From Chloroflexota bacterium (GTDB taxonomy: Bacteria; Chloroflexota; Dehalococcoidia; GIF9; AB-539-J10): 5,946 nt of DNA. The notes beneath the pieces were generated by a model. That model did not search any database and was not told where the DNA came from. It saw nothing but the letters and a program-made list of their open reading frames with translations. The position numbers and the translations under genes were made by a program. Position 1 is the first letter of the stretch. The number at the start of each line of letters is the position of its first letter. Below are positions 1 to 5,773 of this stretch, piece after piece. The stretch covers positions 680,141-686,086 of the forward strand of contig CP070793.1 in assembly GCA_020346965.1 (NCBI GenBank). The letters are read 5' to 3'.

Positions 1-1
1 A

Positions 2-163
2 AGGTGTTGCCAAGAACCTAAGGTTGGAATACACACCACTGTCAAGCCTGCTCAATTAGAGGTTGACTTAGTAAAACGTATAACTAAGCAAAATCGTCTG
101 ACCATTTGGGGAATCCTTCTTTTGTCGGCAATATTGCCTTTCGTTAATTTGATCGGCGTCTAA
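2..163 (+). CDS. C-terminal fragment of an unknown protein with a terminal membrane helix
   Basis: The frame is open from the left edge for 53 codons and ends at a TAA at 161-163; the start lies outside the window. The visible part begins RCCQEPKVG, continues through a polar stretch with a basic patch (VKRITKQNR, about residues 24-32), and ends in about 21 hydrophobic residues (LTIWGILLL to the terminal NLIGV). That looks like one transmembrane helix at the very C terminus. The basic patch just before it suggests a cytoplasmic N-terminal side, as in a tail-anchored protein. The paired cysteines might close a metal-binding or zinc-ribbon module, but too little is visible to say. I do not recognise the family. 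Because it is short and partial, a chance open frame remains possible; the organised hydrophobic end is the main argument for a real gene. Confidence 0.42.
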   Translation, partial: RCCQEPKVGIHTTVKPAQLEVDLVKRITKQNRLTIWGILLLSAILPFVNLIGV

Positions 164-179
164 AAAACAGACGGCTGTC
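161..179 (-). terminator. Weak terminator-like hairpin plus U-run facing radC
   Basis: On the minus strand a short stem (ACAG / CTGT around a CCGT loop, with one possible G-U pair at the base) runs into six Ts. It could end transcription arriving from radC, about 130 bases upstream. The stem is only 4-5 pairs, so this is weak. It sits immediately after the stop codon of the plus-strand left-edge gene, but on the plus strand there is no T-run after the stem. Confidence 0.22.
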
Positions 180-310
180 ATTGCTAGTAACGAGAGAATT
201 GCCCCATGCGTATTGTCTGCATTGGACAAGCATCCCTTGAACGAAGTGACGATTTATGTGGTCTTGCTTTCGTCTTGAGTGCTAGTGGACAGACCCAATT
301 CGCCCCTAGC
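164..310. other. Noncoding gap between left-edge gene and radC
   Basis: No convincing gene lies here. A hairpin follows the radC stop directly on the minus strand: GCTAG (310-306) pairs with CTAGC (285-281), extended by two GC pairs after one mismatch, but no T-run follows. A 44-codon plus-strand open frame (206-340) begins MRIVCIGQASL but has no clear ribosome binding site and runs into the radC 3' end, so it is not called as a gene. Confidence 0.4.
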
Positions 311-1036
311 TTAAGCTCTTTTCTCCTCTTTAAGGCTTAAGAAGTCCGAGTTATATTCCTCGATTAGCCCGGCATCGGCAAAGCTGAAGTAGCGGTTTTC
401 GCCTATGATGATGTGATCTAAGACTCTGACCTGCATAATATTCCCAGCGAAGACCAGGTCTTGTGTTATTTGCTTATCGTTATCACTGGGCTGAGGATTC
501 CCGGCCGGGTGATTGTGAATGAATAACAGAGCTGCGGCACTGTGCTTGACAGCGCTCCGGATAATTTCCCGAGGATAAATGGCACTGGCATTCAATGTTC
601 CTTCGAAAAGGTCCTCGATCTCAACAACACAATTCTGGGAATCAAGAAACATAACTTTGAATATTTCTTTTTTCAGGTCTCGCATAGAATGGTAGAGGTA
701 ATCGAAGACCTCCCTGGAGGACCGGCAGTAGGTTTTGCCGAGGACTTGCTTCTTAAGGAATTCCCTGGCTATCTCCTGCATGAATTGAATGACAAAGATA
801 TTGTGGGCAGTAATCCCCTTTATTTTCCTCAGTTCCTCAGGCGGAGCTTCGAGAATGCCCCTCAGGGTTTTGAATATATTGATGGCTTCTTTAGCCTGCG
901 GTTTACAGTCCCTGCGAGGTGTCCCCAGTGTCAGTAGCAGTTCCACAATTTCGTAGTCAAGGAACCCTGCCAGTCCCGATTGGTTGAACCTTTCCCGGAG
1001 TCTTTTTCTGTGACCCTCGCGGCGCTTGGTTTCCAT
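311..1036 (-). CDS. radC: RadC family JAB/MPN-domain protein
   Basis: The protein is 241 residues, close to the usual RadC (UPF0758) length. The N-terminal part opens with the conserved GHRKRLRERF block and DYEIVELLLTLGTPRRD, followed by a helix-hairpin-helix-like stretch (LRKIKGITAHNIF, about residues 69-81). The C-terminal half is the JAB/MPN domain with a full JAMM metal site: an upstream acidic residue in LFEGTLNAS (E146), then HNHPAGNPQPSDND giving H174, H176 and D187. The fold therefore predicts a zinc-dependent hydrolase or isopeptidase-like site. The family was named for DNA repair, but its biochemical role is not settled. A GTG at 1042 lies only 2 bases after the GGGAG ribosome binding site, whereas the ATG at 1036 lies 8 bases after it, so I use the ATG. 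It diverges from the nucleotidyltransferase gene and appears to be transcribed alone within the window. There are no mobile-element neighbours, so this looks like the core chromosomal copy. Confidence 0.93.
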   Translation of the reverse strand: METKRREGHRKRLRERFNQSGLAGFLDYEIVELLLTLGTPRRDCKPQAKEAINIFKTLRGILEAPPEELRKIKGITAHNIFVIQFMQEIAREFLKKQVLGKTYCRSSREVFDYLYHSMRDLKKEIFKVMFLDSQNCVVEIEDLFEGTLNASAIYPREIIRSAVKHSAAALLFIHNHPAGNPQPSDNDKQITQDLVFAGNIMQVRVLDHIIIGENRYFSFADAGLIEEYNSDFLSLKEEKRA

Positions 1037-1107
1037 GCTCACAACTCCCGTTAATGACTCACTTGGACCCTCTTGTCTTAAGTGGGGTTCTGGGGGAGGG
1101 CTTCCTT

Positions 1108-1137
1108 ATTATATATATTGAGTTATGGTTATGGGAA
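1108..1137 (-). promoter_or_regulatory. Candidate sigma-A-type promoter for radC
   Basis: On the minus strand a perfect TATAAT (1113-1108) is preceded at 18 bases by TTCCCA (1137-1132), four of six matches to the -35 consensus. Transcription would begin near 1100, giving a leader of about 65 bases before the radC ATG. The region is AT-rich (alternating TA), which raises the chance of a fortuitous -10 match. Confidence 0.42.
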
Positions 1138-1165
1138 CTACGTTATACGAAGATAAGAGAAGTGT

Positions 1166-1174
1166 TGATATAAT
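1166..1174 (+). promoter_or_regulatory. Extended -10 promoter for the nucleotidyltransferase gene
   Basis: TGATATAAT matches the extended -10 consensus (TGnTATAAT) exactly. Promoters of this type need little or no -35 element, and none is clear at the standard spacing. Initiation 6-9 bases downstream falls at 1180-1183, directly before the ATG at 1184, so the mRNA would be leaderless or nearly so. Confidence 0.5.
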
Positions 1175-1183
1175 ACTAGGGAG

Positions 1184-2455
1184 ATGAACTTGGCAAGACG
1201 AATGAAACAGTATCTCCCCCGGCAACTCACGGAGCTGGTGAAGGCTATCAGCGAACAGGCAGCCGGGCAGGGTCAGAGGGTATATCTCGTCGGTGGCATA
1301 GTGCGAGACATGCTCTTGGGTCATCCCAATTTTGACATTGACCTGGTAGTGGAGGGTAATGCCGTAAAACTGGCTCAACAGGTAGCGGTAAGTAGCCAGG
1401 CTGGGTTGCTGGTCCACCGCCGCTTCGGTACTGCCAAACTTAGATACGACAATTTCACTCTGGACCTAGCTACAGCACGAAAAGAGACTTATGCCAGACC
1501 GGGCGCACTGCCTACGGTGACGCCCGGCACCCTTAGAGATGATCTCTTCCGGAGAGATTTCTCTATTAATGCCATGGCTATATCCCTTGCATCCAACGAT
1601 TACGGAGAGTTGATTGATCCGTATAACGGTGGAAGTGACCTGGAACGCGGCGTCATCCGTATTCTGCATCCCGACAGCTTCAACGATGATGCAACCAGGA
1701 TTTTGAGAGGCGTATGTTATGAGCAAAGGTTCGGTTTTGGGTTCGAGGCAGAAACTGGTCGCGTACTTGAGCGGGATATTACTATACTGGATACAATAAG
1801 CGGTGATCGAATAAGGCACGAGCTGGAACACATTTTTGAAGAAGAACGGCCAGAACTCGTTATCAAGCGTCTTGGCGAACTGGGAGTTCTGCACGCAATA
1901 AATCCTTCTCTGAAAAGCAATGGCTGGATATTTGAAAAGTTCGACAAGGCGCGCAGTCTGAAGAAGCCTACTCAGTTGTTATCTCTCTATTTCTGTCTTC
2001 TTATTTATGCATTCAGTGAAAAAGACCTTGAGCAATTTCTCACCCGTCTTAACATGCCGGCAAAATTGTCCCGTGCCATGCGCGACACAATTGGCATTCA
2101 GGACAGGCTTCCGCTCCTGGAAAAACCTTCCCTTAAAGCTAGCGAGATATATTATCTGCTCCAGGACTACCAGCTCCTGGCGATACGGGCAAATGCCATA
2201 GCGTCAGAATCTGCGACCATACGCCGTCACCTTCAACTATTTCTCGCAAAGCTACGTTATGTAAGGACTTCACTCGACGGGGAAGAGCTAGAAAGATTGG
2301 GTATCTCGGCCGGACCTGAGATGGGAAAGGTCCTCCGGATATTGCACAAAGCAAAATTAGATGGAGAGGTTAAGACTAGGGCAGATGAAGAAAATCTAGT
2401 TCTCTCTTTGAAGGCAGGCGATTTCCCTAATGACCCTGAATCTCCATGGGGATGA
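1184..2455 (+). CDS. cca: CCA-adding tRNA nucleotidyltransferase / poly(A) polymerase family (class II)
   Basis: This 423-residue protein belongs to the class II nucleotidyltransferase family, which adds or repairs the 3' CCA end of tRNA (or, in relatives, adds only A, only CC, or poly(A)) from CTP and ATP without a nucleic-acid template. Motifs in order are LVGGIVRD (residues 35-42); the metal-binding pair DID (D51, D53); LDLATARKETYARPGALP (93-110); LRDDLFRRDFSINAMA (117-132); the nucleotide-selecting region DDATRILRG..YEQRF (168-183), where D169 and R172 fit the family D/E-x-x-R element; and GDRIRHELEHIF (207-218). The C-terminal half is helical and ends with a conserved-looking LDGEELERLGISAGPEMG block (364-381). 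Substrate specificity cannot be decided from motifs, and no second family member is visible in the window. The start is ambiguous: AGGGAG at 1178-1183 abuts ATG 1184 but lies 6 bases before TTG 1190, while the -10 position favours a leaderless ATG. The gene is read alone and converges on the minus-strand operon. Confidence 0.9.
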   Translation: MNLARRMKQYLPRQLTELVKAISEQAAGQGQRVYLVGGIVRDMLLGHPNFDIDLVVEGNAVKLAQQVAVSSQAGLLVHRRFGTAKLRYDNFTLDLATARKETYARPGALPTVTPGTLRDDLFRRDFSINAMAISLASNDYGELIDPYNGGSDLERGVIRILHPDSFNDDATRILRGVCYEQRFGFGFEAETGRVLERDITILDTISGDRIRHELEHIFEEERPELVIKRLGELGVLHAINPSLKSNGWIFEKFDKARSLKKPTQLLSLYFCLLIYAFSEKDLEQFLTRLNMPAKLSRAMRDTIGIQDRLPLLEKPSLKASEIYYLLQDYQLLAIRANAIASESATIRRHLQLFLAKLRYVRTSLDGEELERLGISAGPEMGKVLRILHKAKLDGEVKTRADEENLVLSLKAGDFPNDPESPWG

Positions 2456-2549
2456 CTGGAGCTAGACATTCGGCCCCTGTCGTGTAACAACGCGGGCGAT
2501 ATGCAGAATAGTAGAGGGATAGCGTTACATGAGCTCTTGATTACCGGAG
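2456..2549. other. Convergent gap with a weak long-loop stem, no standard terminator
   Basis: Two genes meet tail to tail here. Read on the plus strand, TCGTGTAAC-like arm 2480-2488 pairs with GTTACATGA 2524-2532 (nine pairs including one G-U) around a 35-base loop. A competing pairing joins CCCTGTCGTG (2475-2484) to CATGACAGGG (2554-2563). The octamer GGAGCTAG occurs at 2458 and again at 2546. Neither stem is followed by a T-run on either strand, so termination here may need Rho or occur further on. Confidence 0.3.
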
Positions 2550-3137
2550 CTAGCATGACAGGGAACTGAGAACTCTCCAAATCTCCCCGCCAAAGTAGAG
2601 GATAGCAAAATATTTGATAAACTTCGCTGGCCAGCAAGGCAAGAGAAACTTCCATAGGGGCAGTTTGGAGGCTCCAGCCAGGAGCCCAGCTATGTCAGTT
2701 AAAGGTTGGAGGGAGACGAGGAAAATGCCCCAGGGGCCATATCGCTGCATCCAGCCTACAAACCTATTGTATCCCGGTGTGCTTTCGGCGAGTACGAACC
2801 TCTTTCCCAGGTAACCAGCGTAATAACCGGTTATTTCGCCCAGGGCACCGGCCACGCTTGCTACCAAGACTACAAGAACCAGGTTACAGCTAGCATTCTC
2901 TATTGCCCATGCCATAGTGGTAATGTGCAACCAGACCGGAACAAAGATGGCTGCATTGGCTATCAGGGTAACTCCAAAAACAATCAGATAAGCTATGGGG
3001 GCAAATCCTTCTTCGGGAATACCTAGATAAGGGGTTAGATATCGGAGTAGAACGTAGAAGCCGTAACTGACAGCACTGAGTATGACAATATAGAATGCCA
3101 TCTTAAGCCATCTATTCTGCTTCAACCTTTCCATCAT
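2550..3137 (-). CDS. VTT/DedA-like (SNARE-associated) integral membrane protein
   Basis: The protein is 195 residues and largely hydrophobic, with about five membrane segments (roughly residues 11-32, 46-70, 85-110, 136-156 and 163-183). The GALGEITGYYAGYLGKRF stretch (97-114) resembles the G-x-x-G-D/E-x-x-x-Y-x-x-G-x-x-G signature of the VTT domain. The following segment ends in LLAGASKLPLWKFLL, matching the family's aG....m....F pattern. In DedA proteins the stretch before this normally reads R-F-x-P-x-x-R; here it is SLQPLTD (142-148), so the proline is kept but both arginines are absent. VTT proteins act as lipid scramblases or transporters in membrane biogenesis; the substrate here is unknown. 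The start used is the ATG at 3137, 7 bases after the ispE stop, with AGG-rich sequence in the ispE tail as ribosome binding site. A GTG at 3176 would extend it 13 residues into ispE and is less likely. It is the last gene of the block. Confidence 0.78.
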   Translation of the reverse strand: MMERLKQNRWLKMAFYIVILSAVSYGFYVLLRYLTPYLGIPEEGFAPIAYLIVFGVTLIANAAIFVPVWLHITTMAWAIENASCNLVLVVLVASVAGALGEITGYYAGYLGKRFVLAESTPGYNRFVGWMQRYGPWGIFLVSLQPLTDIAGLLAGASKLPLWKFLLPCWPAKFIKYFAILYFGGEIWRVLSSLSC

Positions 3138-3144
3138 GATTAAA

Positions 3145-4029
3145 TTACCTGCTCCTACGGGTCTGAAAATCCTCACCTACATTTGTGTGTATAAAAGAAG
3201 ATGCCAGATAGCACTCCAACCCTTGTTTTTTCAGTGGCAAAAATATCTCACGGGATTTTTTTTCATCTGGGGAAAGGGTGAAAAGACATGGTCCCGAACC
3301 AGCGAGATAAACTCCCGATGCTCCGGTTTTTTCCAGAATCCTCCCATATTCATCGAGCCCGGGGAAGAAAGGAAAAGCTACTTTTCTGAAGACATTAAAC
3401 ATAAGATCAGGGGCAATCGGCTTACCTTGCCTCAAGCACGATAGAGCTTGTTTGATGAACTCACCTCTGGTGAAATAAGTAACGTTTAAATTCCCATACA
3501 TTTGCTTTGTTTTGTTTAGGATTCTAGGTAATGGGGGTACCAGTAACACGAAGTAAGTTAAAGGCAAGGATGGTAGCGGGGTTATCTTTTCTCCCGTTCC
3601 CTCTACCAGAGCCGTGCCTTTGTGGATAAAGAAAGGAACATCCGAGCCAAGCTTGGATGCCAAATGAACCAGCTCAGAGCGAGGCAATCCCAATCCCCAG
3701 AGCTCATTCAGAGCTATGAGGGTGGCAGCGGCATCGCTACTACCACCGCCCAATCCCACACCCCAGGGTATATGCTTGTGAAGTTCAATGCGTGCGCCCC
3801 GACTGCAGTTCGCGTTTTCGTTGAGGAGGGCGGCTGCCCGCGTTACCAGATTATCTTGCTTCAAGTTGGGCTCGGCACATTCAAAGCATATTTCCTCTTC
3901 CAACTGGAAATTGAGGACATCGCATAAATCTATTGATTGAACAATACTGGAAATTTTGTGATAGTCGTTATGCTTGCCCAGCACTTCAAGGACGAGGTTT
4001 ACTTTTGCCGGGGCATAGGCAGTTAACAC
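3145..4029 (-). CDS. ispE: 4-diphosphocytidyl-2-C-methyl-D-erythritol kinase
   Basis: This GHMP-family kinase phosphorylates CDP-methylerythritol with ATP in the non-mevalonate (MEP) isoprenoid pathway. From the chosen GTG start it has 294 residues, normal for IspE. Near the N terminus APAKVNLVLEVLG carries the active-site lysine (K9). The ATP loop PWGVGLGGGSSDAA is at 88-101, KLGSDVPFF supplies the catalytic aspartate (D130), and LAGSGPCLF (242-250) is the third GHMP motif. The usual D-G-Y-H substrate motif reads N-D-Y-H here, a mild deviation. The GTG start overlaps the ksgA stop by one base (TAGTG), typical of translational coupling, and places PAKVNL a few residues from the N terminus as in other IspE proteins. 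A GTG at 4077 would add 16 residues inside ksgA that the family lacks. The ksgA-ispE order is a common bacterial neighbourhood. No other MEP gene is in the window. Confidence 0.95.
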   Translation of the reverse strand: MLTAYAPAKVNLVLEVLGKHNDYHKISSIVQSIDLCDVLNFQLEEEICFECAEPNLKQDNLVTRAAALLNENANCSRGARIELHKHIPWGVGLGGGSSDAAATLIALNELWGLGLPRSELVHLASKLGSDVPFFIHKGTALVEGTGEKITPLPSLPLTYFVLLVPPLPRILNKTKQMYGNLNVTYFTRGEFIKQALSCLRQGKPIAPDLMFNVFRKVAFPFFPGLDEYGRILEKTGASGVYLAGSGPCLFTLSPDEKKSREIFLPLKKQGLECYLASSFIHTNVGEDFQTRRSR

Positions 4030-4922
4030 TATAATCTTTTTGAAAAGGGAGCAAAGATTTTCCAGAGCTCCCTCCACTCCTCAAGGCTAAGAGTTTCGGC
4101 TCGCCGTTCACCTTCTACTCCAGTCTTCTCCAGCAGCAAAGCAACCTGGCCGGGTGGCATATCGAGCGAATGAGCAAGAGAATTGCGAAGTTGTTTACGA
4201 GGAGAACTGAAACCATGCATAACTACATCAAAAAAACTAGCAGGATTGGGAACCTCGATAGGCGGCTGAGGGTAAACATCCAGGCGTAAAATGACTGAAT
4301 CCACCTTCGGCGGAGGATAAAAACTTGAAGGTGGTACATAGGACACAATACTTGGCTTGCTATAAAACTGAGTCTTAACACTGAGTAGGCTCATATTGCC
4401 CGGCGTAGCAACCATAGCTTCACCAACTTCTTTCTGCACCATTACTATCATCTCTGACGGTTGGGGCAGCGCTTCGAAGAAATGGCGCAATAGTGGCGAA
4501 GTAATGTAATAAGGAAGATTAGCTATGACTTTATAACCCTGGAAAAGTGCGGAAACAGCTGACTTGCTCTCGAGAATCTGTCGAGGAGTAACGCTAAGTA
4601 TATCGGCATTGATAATTTTGACATCGGGGAAGTCCGCTAGTCGCCTTTTCAACAGGGCAACTAATTTGCCATCAAGCTCAACAGCAATAACTTGAGCTCC
4701 TTGTTTGGCTAATCCTTCAGTTAGTATTCCCAGGCCGGGACCCACCTCAACTACGATGTCTCCTGGGCTAAGTTCGGCGGCCGATAGAATACACTCTAAT
4801 ACAGTTTCATCTATAAGAAAATGCTGACCCAGGCTTTTTCTGGGCTTGACACCAAATTGGCGAAGTAATTGACGATAGAAGTGTGTCAGTTTATATGACC
4901 AATTGATAGAAGCCCTTGCCAA
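4029..4922 (-). CDS. rsmA: 16S rRNA (adenine(1518)-N6/adenine(1519)-N6)-dimethyltransferase
   Basis: KsgA/RsmA dimethylates two adjacent adenines in the 3' terminal hairpin of 16S rRNA, using S-adenosylmethionine, late in 30S assembly. From TTG 4922 it has 297 residues. Visible are KSLGQHFLID (30-39), the SAM motif VVEVGPGLGILT (57-68), acidic VELD (81-84), NADIL (106-110), the catalytic NLPYYITSPLL (135-145), and the C-terminal FSSPRKQLRNSL (238-249). The start is uncertain. No in-frame ATG or GTG occurs before the essential N-terminal motif. Choices are TTG at 4949, 4943 or 4922, all inside hbd, or CTG at 4889, two bases after the hbd stop codon. TTG 4922 gives a family-like N-terminal length and has GGAAAG just upstream. 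TTG 4943 has AAGGA at 9 bases. CTG 4889 would give the neatest protein start (THFYRQLLRQFGVKPRK) but lacks a binding site. Expression is probably coupled to hbd translation upstream and ispE downstream. Confidence 0.94.
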   Translation of the reverse strand: MARASINWSYKLTHFYRQLLRQFGVKPRKSLGQHFLIDETVLECILSAAELSPGDIVVEVGPGLGILTEGLAKQGAQVIAVELDGKLVALLKRRLADFPDVKIINADILSVTPRQILESKSAVSALFQGYKVIANLPYYITSPLLRHFFEALPQPSEMIVMVQKEVGEAMVATPGNMSLLSVKTQFYSKPSIVSYVPPSSFYPPPKVDSVILRLDVYPQPPIEVPNPASFFDVVMHGFSSPRKQLRNSLAHSLDMPPGQVALLLEKTGVEGERRAETLSLEEWRELWKIFAPFSKRL

Positions 4923-5748
4923 CCTTCTTTCCGGTGTATCCAATTTCAACCATCCTTTTCAATAATGGAGCTGGCTTGTATCTTTCCCATCCAGTCTGCT
5001 GGTAAATCCCTTCTAAGAGGTCAACTATAACGTCTATACCAACAAGGTCTGCCAGCTCGAATGGGCCCATAGGCCAGTTGTGTGATAATTTCTCTATTTT
5101 GTCGATATCCTCAATGCTGGCCAAACTCTCCTCCAATAGCTTGGCGGCTTCATTCATAACCAGCGTTATTATCCTGTTGGTTACAAATCCAGGGGAGTCC
5201 TTAACTACGACCGTTTCCTTGCCCAGAGATTTAATAAAATCGAGGCTTAATTCCAGGGTCTCCTCTGATGTGAGTAGGGTTTTCACTATCTCTACTCCCT
5301 TCATTAACGGAACGGGGTTCATAAAGTGTGTACCTATAACTTTATTTGGACGCCTGGTGGCGGACGCCAGCAAACTTACTGGTATTCCGGATGTATTAGA
5401 AGCCAGAATTGTCTCCTGACGGCAAATTTCTTCAAGCTGTCCGAATATGGGCAGCTTTACTTCTGCCCGCTCAAATACCGCCTCGATAACATAGTCAGCA
5501 TCTTTGGCGGCATTCTTCATATCAATAGAGGTACGGAGCCTAGCCAGGATTTCATTCATCTCTTCTTGTTTGATTTTTTCTTTCTGCACAAATTTTTCAA
5601 GACTGGTTTTTATTATTCCCAGACCACGGTCCAGAAACTCCTGTTTTACATCAATCATGGTTGCTTCATAGCCTGCCTGTGCCGATACCTGAGCTATGCC
5701 GCTACCCATGGTACCTGAACCAATAACACATACCTTTTTTATTAACAT
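4891..5748 (-). CDS. hbd: 3-hydroxybutyryl-CoA / 3-hydroxyacyl-CoA dehydrogenase
   Basis: This cytoplasmic enzyme interconverts 3-hydroxyacyl-CoA and 3-oxoacyl-CoA with NAD(P), in beta-oxidation or the acetoacetyl-CoA to 3-hydroxybutyryl-CoA step. At 285 residues it matches the stand-alone HBD family. The Rossmann domain opens with VCVIGSGTMGSGIAQ (6-20). The active-site set is complete: S120 in SNTSG, H141 in GTHFMNPVPLMKGVEIV, E153 in the same block, and N191 in GFVTNRI. The C-terminal dimer domain contains EDIDKIEKLSHNWPMGPFELADLVG (213-237) and ends TGKKVGKGFYQLVI. In the C-domain motif the usual Gly-rich GxGHPMGP appears as LSHNWPMGP, a modest departure. The ATG has a strong GGAGGT 7 bases upstream. 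It is the first protein gene after the SRP RNA, only about 25 bases separating them, and its 3' end probably overlaps ksgA. No thiolase, enoyl-CoA hydratase or acyl-CoA dehydrogenase lies in the window, so the exact pathway is not shown. Confidence 0.93.
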   Translation of the reverse strand: MLIKKVCVIGSGTMGSGIAQVSAQAGYEATMIDVKQEFLDRGLGIIKTSLEKFVQKEKIKQEEMNEILARLRTSIDMKNAAKDADYVIEAVFERAEVKLPIFGQLEEICRQETILASNTSGIPVSLLASATRRPNKVIGTHFMNPVPLMKGVEIVKTLLTSEETLELSLDFIKSLGKETVVVKDSPGFVTNRIITLVMNEAAKLLEESLASIEDIDKIEKLSHNWPMGPFELADLVGIDVIVDLLEGIYQQTGWERYKPAPLLKRMVEIGYTGKKVGKGFYQLVI

Positions 5749-5755
5749 AGCTATA

Positions 5756-5761
5756 ACCTCC
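5756..5761 (-). promoter_or_regulatory. Ribosome binding site of hbd
   Basis: GGAGGT on the minus strand ends 7 bases before the hbd ATG and is the strongest Shine-Dalgarno match in the block. It lies about a dozen bases beyond the 3' end of the SRP RNA, leaving no room for a separate terminator and promoter between the two genes. Confidence 0.8.
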
Positions 5762-5773
5762 AGAATTCCACAA

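Noticed and set aside
206..340. 44-codon plus-strand open frame as a real small gene
   Set aside because: It has no clear ribosome binding site, overlaps the radC 3' end by 30 bases, and its composition after residue 11 is uninformative.
542..937. 131-codon plus-strand open frame opposite radC
   Set aside because: It lies wholly within radC on the other strand; radC has a complete JAMM motif and the antisense product has no recognisable features.
1042..1042. GTG at 1042 as the radC start
   Set aside because: It lies only 2 bases from GGGAG; the ATG six bases further has normal spacing.
1466..1894. 142-codon minus-strand open frame opposite the nucleotidyltransferase gene
   Set aside because: It is antisense to the most conserved catalytic region of a clear gene and has no family resemblance or binding site.
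2706..3026. 106-codon plus-strand open frame opposite the membrane protein gene
   Set aside because: It is antisense to a coherent membrane protein with VTT-like motifs; the product looks like random sequence.
3622..3927. 101-codon plus-strand open frame opposite ispE
   Set aside because: It is antisense to the GHMP ATP-binding region, a common source of shadow frames.
5326..5718. 130-codon plus-strand open frame opposite hbd
   Set aside because: It is antisense to the hbd Rossmann domain and has no recognisable motif; hbd is complete with its full active site.
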